Of a stretch of DNA of 64,000 nucleotides, positions 7,479-17,243 are shown piece after piece. Below the pieces are notes generated by a model. The model was not told where the DNA came from. It ran no database searches and saw only the letters and a program-made list of their open reading frames with translations. Origin of the DNA: M55B112 sp964539395 (GTDB taxonomy: Bacteria; Bacteroidota; Bacteroidia; Bacteroidales; GCA-2748055); the NCBI GenBank assembly GCA_964539395.1, contig CAZIIU010000011.1, forward strand, positions 1 to 64,000. The letters are read 5' to 3'. Within the stretch, counting starts at the first letter, position 1, and every line of letters starts with the position of its first letter. The translations under genes were made by a program, and so were the position numbers.

Positions 7479-9587
7479 ATGAAAAAAACAATAGTTTTAA
7501 CTCTGCTAATTACACTCTTTATGTCATGTAAGACCAAAAATGAAAAACTGGTGTATCCGGAGACAAGGAAAACTGATCACATTGATGAATATCACGGAAC
7601 TAAAGTGGCCGACCCGTACCGCTGGCTTGAGGATGATAACTCTGAGGAGACAAAAGAATGGGTCAGGGGACAAAATAAGGTCACTTTCGGATACCTGGAA
7701 CAGATTCCTTTCAGAAAGAAATTGGAGGAGCGGCTAACAGAACTGTGGGATTATCCAAAAATGGGTAATCCGACTAAAATAAGCGGCATCTATTTCTACT
7801 CCTATAATTCGGGGCTACAGAACCAAAGCGTTATCTATATGATGAAAGGCCTGGAAGAAAAGAGCGAGATATTCCTTGATCCAAATCTCTTTTCCGAGGA
7901 TGGCACAATTTCGCTGGCAGCCTTCTCAGTTTCAAAAGACGCAAAATATGCAGGATATGGTATCTCAATGGCAGGATCTGACTGGAGAGAGTTTTTTATA
8001 AGGGATATAGAATCCGGAGAAGACCTCAAAGACCATCTTAAATGGATCAAGTTTTCAGGAATGTCGTGGTACAGGGACGGATTCTTTTACAGCCGTTACC
8101 CCGAGCCAGAAGAAGGTGATAGATTAACCGGAACAAACAGGGACCAAAAGGTCTATTATCACAAAGTCGGTACTCCTCAAACAAAAGATCAACTTATTTA
8201 TGAAGACCCGGATTTTCCACTGAGAGGTTTTAACGTAAACGTTACTGATGATGAACAATACGCCATTATTACCTCAACTGAGAGCACCAGTGGAAATGCC
8301 ATTGGATTTAAAAAAATGGGTGATAATTCGTTTAAATGGCTCGTTAATAGACACGACAAAGATTATTATGCTGTTGGAAATAAGGATAATATTCTATATG
8401 TAAGAACCAATCAGGATGCCCCCAGGTATAAACTGGTAGCCATCAATCTTGATAACCCTGCACCTGAAAACTGGTCCGATCTGATACCAGAAAGTGAACA
8501 GGTGCTCCAATCTTGTTCCTATATCGGAGGCAGATTAATCGCCTCTTACCTGAAAGATGCTTATGATATTGTAAAAGTATTCGATTCTGAAGGGACATTT
8601 CTACATGACATTGAGTTTCCGGGCATAGGATCAGTAGATGGATTTAATGGTGACGTAGATGATGAGATCACATTCTATACTTTTAACTCCTTCAATTATC
8701 CTCCTGTTATTTATAAATACAATATAGCAGGCAACACCTCAGACGTCTTTTATGAATCTGAAATCGATTTCGACGGGAGACAATATGAGACAAAGCAGGT
8801 TTTCTTCGAAAGCAAAGACGGAACAAGGGTTCCTATGTTTATCGTTCATAAAAAGGGATTAAAACTGAATGGAAAGAACCCAACGCTGCTATATGGCTAC
8901 GGAGGCTTTAATATTACTTATAAACCCTCCTTCTCCTCTTCACGAATCGCGTGGCTCGAACAGGGTTCTGTCTATGCCCTTGCAAACATTCGAGGAGGGG
9001 GTGAATACGGTGAAGAGTGGCATTTGGCAGGCACTGTCCTTAACAAACAGAATGTTTTTGATGATTTTATAGCTGCTGCTGAATACCTCATCAACGAAAA
9101 GTACTCCTCACCTGAAAAGCTTGGAATTATAGGGGGATCGAACGGCGGATTACTCGTCGGAGCAGTTTTCAACCAACGACCCGAACTGTTTGCTGCTGCC
9201 ATTCCGGCCGTCGGAGTAATGGATATGCTTAGATTTCATAAATTTACCATCGGGAGATACTGGACCGCTGATTACGGGTCCTCGGACAATCCTGAACAAT
9301 TTGAATACCTTTATGGATACTCCCCGTTGCACAACATCAGCGAAGAAAAAGAATACCCGGCTGTAATGGTTACAACGGCAGATCACGATGACAGGGTTGT
9401 GCCGGCACATTCCTTCAAATATATTGCAACACTGCAGGAAAAATATAAAGGCAATAATCCGGTAATTATTCGGATTGAGACTGATGCTGGTCATGGAAGT
9501 GGTAAACCAACCACTAAACAGATTGAAGAGATTACAGATCAGTACGCTTTTTATTGGTACAATATGGATTTCAAGCCCAAATTCTAA
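7479..9587 (+). CDS. prolyl oligopeptidase family serine peptidase (S9A), lipoprotein
   Basis: 702 residues, typical for prolyl endopeptidase, which cleaves after proline in short peptides. The N-terminus is a lipoprotein signal (lipobox LFMSC, Cys17), so the enzyme is predicted membrane-anchored and periplasmic. Residues about 30-420 form the seven-bladed propeller that gates substrates, beginning with the family motif DPYRWLED. The C-terminal alpha/beta-hydrolase domain carries the triad Ser554 (GGSNGG), Asp637 (DHDDRVVP) and His672 (AGHGSG). It is monocistronic with its own promoter. Peptide scavenging is the likely role. Confidence 0.93.
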   Translation: MKKTIVLTLLITLFMSCKTKNEKLVYPETRKTDHIDEYHGTKVADPYRWLEDDNSEETKEWVRGQNKVTFGYLEQIPFRKKLEERLTELWDYPKMGNPTKISGIYFYSYNSGLQNQSVIYMMKGLEEKSEIFLDPNLFSEDGTISLAAFSVSKDAKYAGYGISMAGSDWREFFIRDIESGEDLKDHLKWIKFSGMSWYRDGFFYSRYPEPEEGDRLTGTNRDQKVYYHKVGTPQTKDQLIYEDPDFPLRGFNVNVTDDEQYAIITSTESTSGNAIGFKKMGDNSFKWLVNRHDKDYYAVGNKDNILYVRTNQDAPRYKLVAINLDNPAPENWSDLIPESEQVLQSCSYIGGRLIASYLKDAYDIVKVFDSEGTFLHDIEFPGIGSVDGFNGDVDDEITFYTFNSFNYPPVIYKYNIAGNTSDVFYESEIDFDGRQYETKQVFFESKDGTRVPMFIVHKKGLKLNGKNPTLLYGYGGFNITYKPSFSSSRIAWLEQGSVYALANIRGGGEYGEEWHLAGTVLNKQNVFDDFIAAAEYLINEKYSSPEKLGIIGGSNGGLLVGAVFNQRPELFAAAIPAVGVMDMLRFHKFTIGRYWTADYGSSDNPEQFEYLYGYSPLHNISEEKEYPAVMVTTADHDDRVVPAHSFKYIATLQEKYKGNNPVIIRIETDAGHGSGKPTTKQIEEITDQYAFYWYNMDFKPKF

Positions 9588-9724
9588 GCTGAGATTGTCT
9601 GATGTTTCAAATACCTGATTTGTAGTTTGGTCAAACAGCAGGGTAGAATTCTTTAAAAATAAAGCTTGTCATGAAAAAAAAACATGGCAAGTTTTCTATT
9701 TTTATACCTCGTTGTTTCATAAAT

Positions 9725-10363
9725 ATGATCGATTTTAATTATATCGTTATTGAAGGAAATATCGGTGCAGGAAAAACATCCCTGGCAACCAGGCTGGCCA
9801 AAGAGACCAACTCAAGACTCATCCTTGAACAATTTGAAGAAAACCCATTTCTGCCAAAATTCTATAAAGAACCTGACAGATATGCATTTCCGGTCGAATT
9901 GACATTCCTGGCCGACAGATACCAGCAACTCAAAGAAAAAATCGCCCCCAGAGATCTCTTTCAAACAAAAACCGTGAGCGACTACTATTTCTTTAAATCT
10001 TTGATATTCAGCAGAAATACCCTTAAAGACGACGAATTTTTGCTATACAAACGGTTGTTCGAGATTATACAGCAACAAATTATTAGGCCCGATATTTATG
10101 TTTACCTTCATGTAAACACAGATATATTAATCAGTAACATAAAAAAGAGAGGGAGAGGTTACGAAGCCGACATAACTAAAGCGTACCTTGATCAGATACA
10201 GAAAAGCTATTTTGATTTTATTAAAACCCATCGTGAGATAACCTCTCTTGTGATTGATGTAAATAATATCGATTTTGTCAATAACAAAAATGACTACATT
10301 AAAATAAAAAATGCTATTTTAGGCCGACGATATGAGGCTGGAATGAACATGGTCATACTCTAG
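9725..10363 (+). CDS. deoxynucleoside kinase
   Basis: 212 residues from the chosen start. It belongs to the dNK family (deoxyadenosine/deoxyguanosine/deoxycytidine kinases), which phosphorylate salvaged deoxynucleosides with ATP. Visible motifs are the P-loop IEGNIGAGKTS near the N-terminus, EQFEENPFLPKFY (general base and substrate site), the ADRYQQL helix and the LID arginines KKRGRGYE. The ORF is open upstream to an ATG at 9671, but those 18 residues are not family-like, and homologues start just before the P-loop, so I start at 9725. Exact base specificity cannot be read here. Confidence 0.9.
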   Translation: MIDFNYIVIEGNIGAGKTSLATRLAKETNSRLILEQFEENPFLPKFYKEPDRYAFPVELTFLADRYQQLKEKIAPRDLFQTKTVSDYYFFKSLIFSRNTLKDDEFLLYKRLFEIIQQQIIRPDIYVYLHVNTDILISNIKKRGRGYEADITKAYLDQIQKSYFDFIKTHREITSLVIDVNNIDFVNNKNDYIKIKNAILGRRYEAGMNMVIL

Positions 10364-10392
10364 CATTGCATTGTAAATGCTTATTTATTTTA
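10362..10392 (+). terminator. weak candidate terminator after deoxynucleoside kinase
   Basis: AGCATT / AATGCT 6-bp stem with an 8-nt loop overlapping the stop codon, followed by a T-rich, A-interrupted tract. Confidence 0.4.
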
Positions 10393-10411
10393 TTTTTAAC
10401 AAAAACATTAG

Positions 10412-10419
10412 TAAATTTG
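10412..10419 (+). promoter_or_regulatory. candidate -7 element upstream of OmpA/TPR lipoprotein
   Basis: TAAATTTG fits TAnnTTTG exactly, 57 bases before the start codon. No clean -33 TTG is visible. Confidence 0.45.
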
Positions 10420-10476
10420 TGGTTAAGAGAAAAATGGCAACAACTATTTTAAATCAAAACAAATAACCAGATCGCT

Positions 10477-12186
10477 ATGAAAAAAATTAGAAACTCCGCT
10501 CTTATTATTCTTGCAGCAGCTGTCATCAGCAGTTGTGGTGGCCTTAACAAGATGGTTAAGGATGCCGACCAGGTGGCATACAAGGTAACCCCCGAAGTGC
10601 TTGAGATGCACGGTGGTGAGGTTGATGTTAAAGTGGATGTAACCTATCCGGCAAAATACTTTAATAAAAAGGCCATACTCACTTTAACACCGGTTGTTAA
10701 GTATGCCGGAGGAGAAACTGAACTTGATCCGATTGTAGTTCAGGGAGAAGATGTTACAGAAAATAACAAAGTGATCAATTACAAAACAGGTGGCAGAGAA
10801 TCAGTATCAGATGTCTTTGATTATACTGATGAAATGATGCGTTCCGAACTCATGGTGAAGATCTCTGGTGAAGCCAAAGGTAAAACTGTACAGTTTGAAG
10901 ATATAAAACTGGCAGATGGTATTGTTGCAACTCCGACTCTGGTTGAGGTAAACCCGAAAGTTCTCACCATAAGTGATAAATTCAAAAGAATTGTACCTGA
11001 TGAATATGTAACAGATATTAAGTATGTTATCAACAGGGCCGATGTTCGCAAGTCGGAAACTTCTAAGGATGATGTAAAAGGGATGACTGATTTCCTTAAA
11101 AAGGTTGATGAAAATGAGAGGATCGAAATGACAAAACTTGAGATTTCGGCCTATGCCTCACCTGACGGTCCTTATGATTTTAATGATAACCTATCGGAAA
11201 AAAGGCAGAAATCGGCTGACAAGTATCTTCAAAGCACACTCAGGCAAACCAAGGTTGATGTAGCAGATGAACTTTTCGCACTGCTTTCTACACCGGAAGA
11301 TTGGGATGGATTCAAAAAGCTGATGGAAGAATCAGACATTCAGGATAAGGAGATGATCCTCCGTGTTCTTAGTATGCATTCGGATCCCGAAGTGCGTGAA
11401 CAGGAAATCAGGAACATCTCTGCTGCATTCGAAGAGATCAAGGAGAAGATTCTCCCCGACCTCAGAAGATCAAAATTCACTGTAGCTGTAAATAAGATAG
11501 GATGGAGCGATGAGGAACTGAAAGCCCATTGGAAAGAGGGAACTGCTGAACTAAATTTGGAAGAGTTGCTGTATACCGCAACATTATATGAAGATCTTTC
11601 CGAAAAAGAAGCAATCTACAGAAAAGCCATTGCTAACCATCAAAAATGTGTGCGTGCACACAACAACCTGGGATGGGTGCTGTTTAAGCAGGGCAGATTC
11701 GATGCTGCAGAAGCATCTTTTCTGGCAGCAAAAGAGATGAAGGACCATGATGTCGTCAACAACAACCTGGGAGCAGTTGCACTTGTAAAAAATGATGTTG
11801 AAAAAGCCGGTGAACTTCTTACTTCAGCACTCGGTGCCGGATCTGACGTAAACTATAACCTCGGGATCGTAAACATCATTGAAGGTGATTACAGCAAGGC
11901 CCTCAATTATTTTGGAAGTGAGGATTCCTATAACAAAGCCCTTGCCCTTTACCTGAATAAGAGTGATGAAATGGCTTTCAGGACCGCAGTGAACCTGACT
12001 GATGAAACAGCAAAACAGTATTACCTGGTTGCAGTTGTTGCCGCGTCCCAACAGAAAGACGATGTTGCTCTTGAGAATTTAAGGGTTGCTGTTTCAAAAG
12101 ATGCTTCCCTGAAAGAGAGAGCAAAGAAAGATATCGAATTTGCAGCTCTCTTTGAAAATGCTGAATTCAAAACAATTGTGCAATAA
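10477..12186 (+). CDS. OmpA-like / TPR lipoprotein
   Basis: 569 residues. The N-terminus has a lipoprotein signal with lipobox VISSC (Cys20). Residues about 35-200 are beta-rich with no confident family. Residues about 220-260 carry an OmpA-C-like signature (YASPDGPYDFNDNLSEKRQK), the segment that in OmpA proteins contacts peptidoglycan. Residues about 365-480 contain TPR-like helices (RAHNNLGWVLFKQGRFDAAE and following units). A cell-envelope structural or assembly role is inferred. The lipid anchor, peptidoglycan-type motif and protein-interaction repeats suggest an outer-membrane scaffold. It is followed by a strong terminator, so it is monocistronic. Confidence 0.8.
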   Translation: MKKIRNSALIILAAAVISSCGGLNKMVKDADQVAYKVTPEVLEMHGGEVDVKVDVTYPAKYFNKKAILTLTPVVKYAGGETELDPIVVQGEDVTENNKVINYKTGGRESVSDVFDYTDEMMRSELMVKISGEAKGKTVQFEDIKLADGIVATPTLVEVNPKVLTISDKFKRIVPDEYVTDIKYVINRADVRKSETSKDDVKGMTDFLKKVDENERIEMTKLEISAYASPDGPYDFNDNLSEKRQKSADKYLQSTLRQTKVDVADELFALLSTPEDWDGFKKLMEESDIQDKEMILRVLSMHSDPEVREQEIRNISAAFEEIKEKILPDLRRSKFTVAVNKIGWSDEELKAHWKEGTAELNLEELLYTATLYEDLSEKEAIYRKAIANHQKCVRAHNNLGWVLFKQGRFDAAEASFLAAKEMKDHDVVNNNLGAVALVKNDVEKAGELLTSALGAGSDVNYNLGIVNIIEGDYSKALNYFGSEDSYNKALALYLNKSDEMAFRTAVNLTDETAKQYYLVAVVAASQQKDDVALENLRVAVSKDASLKERAKKDIEFAALFENAEFKTIVQ

Positions 12187-12210
12187 ATAGGATTTTCGAT
12201 AAGGTTAAAA

Positions 12211-12244
12211 AGAGGCTGTATTTCATTACAGCCTCTTTTTTTTT
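12211..12244 (+). terminator. strong rho-independent terminator
   Basis: A perfect 10-bp stem AGAGGCTGTA / TACAGCCTCT with a 6-nt loop is followed by a T-run. It ends the lipoprotein transcript just before the convergent methyltransferase gene. Confidence 0.9.
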
Positions 12245-12282
12245 ATCCTCGAGCCCCCCAACCGGGTGTGAAACACAACTCC

Positions 12283-12828
12283 TTATAACCCGATGATCGA
12301 TCCCTGCAGCTTTTTAAAAAATTCCCAGAGTAAAATTCCAACTGATACCGAAATATTCAGGGAATGCTTCGTTCCATATTGTGGAATCTCTATGCAGTAA
12401 TCACTGAGGTCAAGTATTTCCTGGTCAACCCCCCTGAGCTCATGACCAAATACGAGGGCATATTTTTTATCGGTACGCACGTTGAATGATTCCAGTGTGA
12501 CGCTTCCAACAGCCTGCTCTGCCGTACAGATTAGGTATCCATCCTCCCTGCATTTTTTCAATGCTTCCCTTGTATGTCTATAATACCTCCAATCTACCGA
12601 TTCAGTGGCGCCAAGCGCAGTTTTATGTATCTCTTTGTTGGGAGGAACGGCTGTAATTCCGCAAAGTGCAACCGATTCAATCCGAAATGCATCGGATGTG
12701 CGGAAGACAGATCCAGTATTATTCATACTGCGCACATTATCTAGAATTACTCTAACCGGGATCTTCATCGATTCTTTGTATCGGTCAACATCCATCCTTC
12801 CAAGTTCTTCATTAAGCAGTTTCCTCAT
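12283..12828 (-). CDS. TrmH/SpoU family RNA methyltransferase
   Basis: 181 residues with the three SPOUT 2'-O-ribose methyltransferase motifs: NTGSVFRTSDAF (motif 1), LVFGHELRGV (motif 2) and IPQYGTKHSLNISVSVG (motif 3), which form the knotted SAM site. There is no N-terminal L30e-type RNA-binding domain, so it is a minimal enzyme like TrmH or TrmL. The target (tRNA or rRNA) cannot be decided. A TATTTTCG -7-like element lies just upstream on this strand (12845-12852). Divergent from sucC. Confidence 0.9.
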   Translation of the reverse strand: MRKLLNEELGRMDVDRYKESMKIPVRVILDNVRSMNNTGSVFRTSDAFRIESVALCGITAVPPNKEIHKTALGATESVDWRYYRHTREALKKCREDGYLICTAEQAVGSVTLESFNVRTDKKYALVFGHELRGVDQEILDLSDYCIEIPQYGTKHSLNISVSVGILLWEFFKKLQGSIIGL

Positions 12829-12888
12829 TGATGATCGCTTTTTGCGAAAATACTCAAACTATGTCGCAGTATCCCGAAAAAAAATAGA

Positions 12889-12896
12889 TATTTTTG
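12889..12896 (+). promoter_or_regulatory. candidate -7 element of sucC
   Basis: TATTTTTG fits TAnnTTTG exactly and ends only 22 bases before the sucC ATG, implying a very short leader. Confidence 0.5.
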
Positions 12897-12918
12897 CTCC
12901 TGACCTATTGAACACATT

Positions 12919-14106
12919 ATGAATATCCACGAATATCAGGGAAAAGAGATTTTAAACCATTTTGGGGTACGTGTGCCATTGGGATTTATAGCAGAATCCC
13001 CTGAAGATGCAGTTACTGCAGCGGAAAGAATAACACAGGAGACCGGGGCAACGACATTTGCTGTTAAGGCTCAGATTCATGCCGGGGGGAGAGGCAAGGG
13101 AGGTGGTGTAAAGATCGCCAATAGTATCGATGAAGTTAAAATGTATGCTGCATCAATTCTCGGCATGACACTTATAACACATCAGACCGGGAAAGAGGGC
13201 AAATTGGTACGAAAAGTACTTGTTGAACAGGGAATCTTCTATCCCGGAGAAAATGAACCTGAAGAGTTTTACCTGAGTGTTTTACTTAACAGGGCCACAG
13301 GAAAAAATATAATAATGTACTCTACTGAAGGGGGTATGGATATTGAAACCGTGGCTGAAAAAACTCCTAACCTGATCTTCAGGGAAGAAGTTGATCCGGC
13401 TGTTGGCCTGCTGCCTTTCCAGGCAAGAAGCATTGCGTTTAACCTCGGTGTAAATGGATCTGCATATAAAGAGATGGTAAAATTTGTCACGGCTCTTTAT
13501 AGCGCTTACGAACGTTCGGATGCATCACTGTTTGAGATTAATCCGCTTTTTAAAACTTCCGACAATCTTATCATGGCAGCAGATGCTAAGGTAAACCTGG
13601 ATGACAATGCACTTTACCGCCACCCTGAATACGCAGCTATGCGAGATATCCATGAGGAGAATCCAACAGAGGTTGAAGCCGGAGAACACAATCTTAATTT
13701 CATTAAACTCGACGGAAATGTAGGATGCATGGTGAATGGCGCCGGGCTAGCTATGGCAACAATGGATATCATCAAATTGTCGGGCGGACAACCTGCCAAT
13801 TTCCTTGATGTCGGAGGTACTGCCAATGCGGAAACTGTTGAGGCCGGATTCCGCATAATTCTCAAAGATGAGAACGTAAAAGCTATCTTAATCAATATCT
13901 TTGGCGGCATTGTAAGATGCGACAGGGTTGCTCAGGGTGTGGTTGATGCATACAAATCAATCGGGAAAATACCAATACCTGTAATTGTAAGGCTGCAGGG
14001 AACCAATGCTGAGGAAGCAAAAATATTAATCGATCAATCAGGACTTGCCGTTCATTCTGCAATTGGCCTGCAGGAGGCAGCAAATAAAGTTAAGGAATTG
14101 GTTTAG
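12919..14106 (+). CDS. sucC: succinyl-CoA synthetase (ADP-forming) beta subunit
   Basis: 395 residues, full length. This subunit carries the ATP-grasp nucleotide site and pairs with SucD to interconvert succinyl-CoA and succinate with ATP formation. Recognisable segments are MNIHEYQGKEIL, AVKAQIHAGGRGKGGGVK (nucleotide lid), FEINPL, and the C-terminal GNVGCMVNGAGLAMATMD and NIFGGIVRCD motifs near the active-site interface. No sucD is adjacent. Its TAG stop overlaps the TAA stop of convergent pyrF by four bases. Confidence 0.97.
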   Translation: MNIHEYQGKEILNHFGVRVPLGFIAESPEDAVTAAERITQETGATTFAVKAQIHAGGRGKGGGVKIANSIDEVKMYAASILGMTLITHQTGKEGKLVRKVLVEQGIFYPGENEPEEFYLSVLLNRATGKNIIMYSTEGGMDIETVAEKTPNLIFREEVDPAVGLLPFQARSIAFNLGVNGSAYKEMVKFVTALYSAYERSDASLFEINPLFKTSDNLIMAADAKVNLDDNALYRHPEYAAMRDIHEENPTEVEAGEHNLNFIKLDGNVGCMVNGAGLAMATMDIIKLSGGQPANFLDVGGTANAETVEAGFRIILKDENVKAILINIFGGIVRCDRVAQGVVDAYKSIGKIPIPVIVRLQGTNAEEAKILIDQSGLAVHSAIGLQEAANKVKELV

Positions 14107-14933
14107 ATCAACCTGGCCTTCATAAGCAACTCTTCCATTTGATCGCGGTATTCAATTGTCCGCTGCCTGGCAGAGATCTCAAACTTGCTTGTCACATCAG
14201 TGTATATAATTGAACGACTAACGTTAACCAACAATCCACAGCGGTCGTTATGACCATTTATAAAGACATCCTCAAGACTGCCTCCCTGCACACCAATACC
14301 CGGAACAAGAAAAAAGTGGTCGGGTGCAATTTTTCTGACAGATTTAATATACTCAGCTTTTGTGGCACCAACTACAAACATCATGTTGTCCTTATTTCCC
14401 CAGGCCATTGCCGTTCTTATCACCTTTTCATATAGTGGCCCGTCTCCCTCCAATGGCATCTGTTGAAAATCCTGTGAGCCGACATTTGATGTAAGTGCAA
14501 GTATAATGCTCCATTTATTTCCGAAATCGAGAAAAGGCTGGATACTATCCCTCCCCATATAGGGAGAAAGCGTAATCGCATCAAAATCAAGGTGATTAAA
14601 GAATGCGTTGGCATATAAATTGGATGTATTACCAATATCACCCCTCTTTGCATCAGCGATCAGAAAAATATCAGGGAAATTTTTTCTGATATAATGCACT
14701 GTCATCTCCAGACTCATCCATCCTGCAGTTCCCATGTTTTCATAAAATGCCATATTGGGTTTGTACGCAACCACAAGGTCCTCGGTTGCATCAATGATCC
14801 GCTTGTTAAACTCGAAGATAGGGTACTCCTTGTCAAGCAGTGCCTTGGGTATTTTGTTAAAATCCGTATCTAGTCCAACACATAAAAAGCTGGATTTTTT
14901 TTTGATGTTCCGGAAAAGATCGTCTGAGGTCAT
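14103..14933 (-). CDS. pyrF: orotidine 5'-phosphate decarboxylase (type 2)
   Basis: 276 residues, the longer subfamily typical of Bacteroidota and mycobacteria. It decarboxylates OMP to UMP, the last step of pyrimidine synthesis. Motifs: FLCVGLDTD at the N-terminus, the AYKPNMAFYE segment, the catalytic ADAKRGDIGNTS (Asp-x-Lys-x-x-Asp), and the phosphate-binding LVPGIGVQGG. It is the last gene of the purM-prfA-pyrF operon, 11 bases after prfA, and its stop codon overlaps that of sucC on the opposite strand. Confidence 0.97.
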   Translation of the reverse strand: MTSDDLFRNIKKKSSFLCVGLDTDFNKIPKALLDKEYPIFEFNKRIIDATEDLVVAYKPNMAFYENMGTAGWMSLEMTVHYIRKNFPDIFLIADAKRGDIGNTSNLYANAFFNHLDFDAITLSPYMGRDSIQPFLDFGNKWSIILALTSNVGSQDFQQMPLEGDGPLYEKVIRTAMAWGNKDNMMFVVGATKAEYIKSVRKIAPDHFFLVPGIGVQGGSLEDVFINGHNDRCGLLVNVSRSIIYTDVTSKFEISARQRTIEYRDQMEELLMKARLI

Positions 14934-14944
14934 ATCTGGTTTTA

Positions 14945-16036
14945 TTAGCTTTCCATTCCACTCTCTTTCAGTTTTTCTGCATTCTCTGCTACATGGAGCT
15001 TATCGATTATTTCATTTATATCTCCATCCATTACTGCACCCAGGTTATAGAGCGTTAGGTTGATCCTGTGATCTGTTACACGGCCCTGGGGATAGTTATA
15101 CGTTCTGATTTTTGCAGAGCGATCTCCAGAAGAAACCATCGTCTTACGTTTACTGGCCGTTTCCTCCATACGCTTTTGATATTCGAGGTTATACAACCTC
15201 GTACGAAGCTCTTTCATTGCTTTATCGAGGTTCTTCAGTTGAGATTTTTCGTCCTGGCATGTAACAACTATTCCGGATGGGATATGTGTAAGCCTGATCG
15301 CGGAATAGGTTGTATTCACCGATTGTCCGCCAGGTCCGGAAGAGCAGTAGGTATCCTTTCGGATATCCTCCTGTTTTACCTCAACTTCAAAATCGTCGGC
15401 TTCAGGAAGAACTGCAACAGTAGCAGCAGAGGTATGCACCCTGCCCTGGGTCTCTGTTTGTGGTACACGTTGAACACGATGAACACCTGATTCATATTTC
15501 AAAACACCATATACACCTTCCCCTGAAACCGACATGATGATCTCTTTGTAACCGCCAACTGTTCCTTCGGTAAAACTAGTTGTCTCAACCCTCCACTTCC
15601 TTGATTCTGCAAACTTGAGATACATCCTGTAAAGATCGCCTGCAAATATACTTGCTTCATCCCCCCCGGTACCTGCCCGGATCTCGAGGATCGCATTCTT
15701 GTCATCTTCCGCATCGTCGGGTACCAGCAACAACTTGATCTTATCTTCTATCGGACCCTTCTTACTGATGAGTTCATCAAGCTCCTCCCTGGCCATCTCT
15801 CTCATCTCCATGTCAGATTCACCGGCAATAATCTGCTTTGCTCCCTCGATATTACTCAATAGATTCCTGTAATTTTTATATGCCTCAACTACCGGTTCAA
15901 GCTGACTATATTCCTTGTTCAGTTTCACGTACCGTTTCATATCGGATATAATATCCGGTTGTGAGATTAGTTTCCCCACCTCTTCAAAACGTGCTGAAAT
16001 CCCTTCAAGCCTGTTTAATATCAGATTCTCATTCAT
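14945..16036 (-). CDS. prfA: peptide chain release factor 1
   Basis: 363 residues, class I release factor that reads UAA/UAG. The GGQ peptidyl-hydrolysis loop (SSGPGGQSVNTT) is intact. The codon-recognition segment reads RVPQTETQGRVHTSA, with the P-x-T tripeptide of RF1 rather than the SPF of RF2. The C-terminal part contains the RF1-type KIRTYNYPQGRVTDHRI. No in-frame programmed frameshift, as expected for RF1. It sits between purM (12-base gap) and pyrF, a pairing seen in other Bacteroidota. Confidence 0.98.
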   Translation of the reverse strand: MNENLILNRLEGISARFEEVGKLISQPDIISDMKRYVKLNKEYSQLEPVVEAYKNYRNLLSNIEGAKQIIAGESDMEMREMAREELDELISKKGPIEDKIKLLLVPDDAEDDKNAILEIRAGTGGDEASIFAGDLYRMYLKFAESRKWRVETTSFTEGTVGGYKEIIMSVSGEGVYGVLKYESGVHRVQRVPQTETQGRVHTSAATVAVLPEADDFEVEVKQEDIRKDTYCSSGPGGQSVNTTYSAIRLTHIPSGIVVTCQDEKSQLKNLDKAMKELRTRLYNLEYQKRMEETASKRKTMVSSGDRSAKIRTYNYPQGRVTDHRINLTLYNLGAVMDGDINEIIDKLHVAENAEKLKESGMES

Positions 16037-16048
16037 CTCGATTAATAC

Positions 16049-17215
16049 TTAATATGTATATTCACCCTGATCTGTTTTGATTGTAAGCATATTCTTGTCA
16101 GATTCTTCAACGAAACCGATAACTTTTGCATTGATATTAAACTCCTTAGAAATCCTGATCATTTCCTCTGCTGCCCCTGGATCGGTATAAATCTCGAAGC
16201 GGTGCCCCATATTGAATACCTGGTACATCTCCCTCCAATGAGTCCCCGATTCCTCCTGTATGATCCTGAAGATGGGAGGGATATCGAACAATTGATCTTT
16301 AATAATATGGACCTTATCCGAAAAATGCAGCACTTTTGTCTGAGCACCTCCTGAACAATGTATCATACCGTGGACCATACTCCGGTAATCCTTTAGGATA
16401 GCAGCCACTAAAGGTGCATAGGTCCTTGTAGGCGATAGAACCAGCTTACCAATATCAACACCAGGGTCATCTATCCTGTCCGTTAAATGATAAGACCCCG
16501 AATAGATCAACTCTCTCGGAATCTGGGGATCAAATCCTTCCGGATATCTTTCAGCAAGATAATGTGCGAAAAGGTCATGTCTTGCCGAGGTAAGTCCGTT
16601 GCTGCCTATTCCACTATTATAGAATTTTTCATACGAAGCTTTCCCGGATGAGGAGAAGCCGATTATCACATCACCTGGAAGAATCCTGTTTTCAATAATC
16701 TCAGACCGTCTCACCCTGGCGGTTACAGTTGAATCTACAATGATAGTTCTGACCAGGTCGCCCACATCAGCCGTTTCTCCACCACTTGAATGAATGTTAA
16801 TACCCATCGACCGAAATTCTGTAAGAATCTCTTCAGTACCTTTGATAATGGATGAAATGACCTCACCTGGAATATTCAACTTGTTTCTTCCAATAGTAGA
16901 ACTAAGTACTATATCGCCGGTTATGCCAACACACAGAAGATCATCAAGGTTCATAACAATAGCATCCTGGGCAATGCCCTTCCAAACCGAAAAGTCTCCT
17001 GTCTCCTTCCAGTAAAGGTAGGCAAGTGCCGATTTGGTACCAGCTCCATCAGCATGCATCACCATACAATAATCAGGATCATTGGAAAGATAATCGGGAA
17101 TAACCTTGCAGAATGCATTTGGAAATAATCCTTTGTCGATTCCTTTCAAAGCCTGATGGACATCCTCTTTCGATGAAGAGACACCACGAGCTTTATACCT
17201 TGAAAAAGTATTCAT
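16049..17215 (-). CDS. purM: phosphoribosylformylglycinamidine cyclo-ligase (AIR synthase)
   Basis: 388 residues. It catalyses ATP-dependent ring closure of FGAM to AIR in purine synthesis. Motifs include the N-terminal HADGAGTKSALAY (ATP/metal site), the NLDDLLCVG segment, and SSGGETADVGD. The N-terminal region is of the Bacteroidota purM type (starts near SRYKARGVSSSKEDVH) and somewhat longer than E. coli PurM. First gene of the purM-prfA-pyrF operon. Confidence 0.95.
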   Translation of the reverse strand: MNTFSRYKARGVSSSKEDVHQALKGIDKGLFPNAFCKVIPDYLSNDPDYCMVMHADGAGTKSALAYLYWKETGDFSVWKGIAQDAIVMNLDDLLCVGITGDIVLSSTIGRNKLNIPGEVISSIIKGTEEILTEFRSMGINIHSSGGETADVGDLVRTIIVDSTVTARVRRSEIIENRILPGDVIIGFSSSGKASYEKFYNSGIGSNGLTSARHDLFAHYLAERYPEGFDPQIPRELIYSGSYHLTDRIDDPGVDIGKLVLSPTRTYAPLVAAILKDYRSMVHGMIHCSGGAQTKVLHFSDKVHIIKDQLFDIPPIFRIIQEESGTHWREMYQVFNMGHRFEIYTDPGAAEEMIRISKEFNINAKVIGFVEESDKNMLTIKTDQGEYTY

Positions 17216-17235
17216 AAAAAATCACTATTGCTCTG

Positions 17236-17243
17236 CAAAAGTA
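17236..17243 (-). promoter_or_regulatory. candidate -7 element of the purM-prfA-pyrF operon
   Basis: On the minus strand the sequence reads TACTTTTG, an exact TAnnTTTG match, 20 bases upstream of the purM ATG. Confidence 0.5.
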
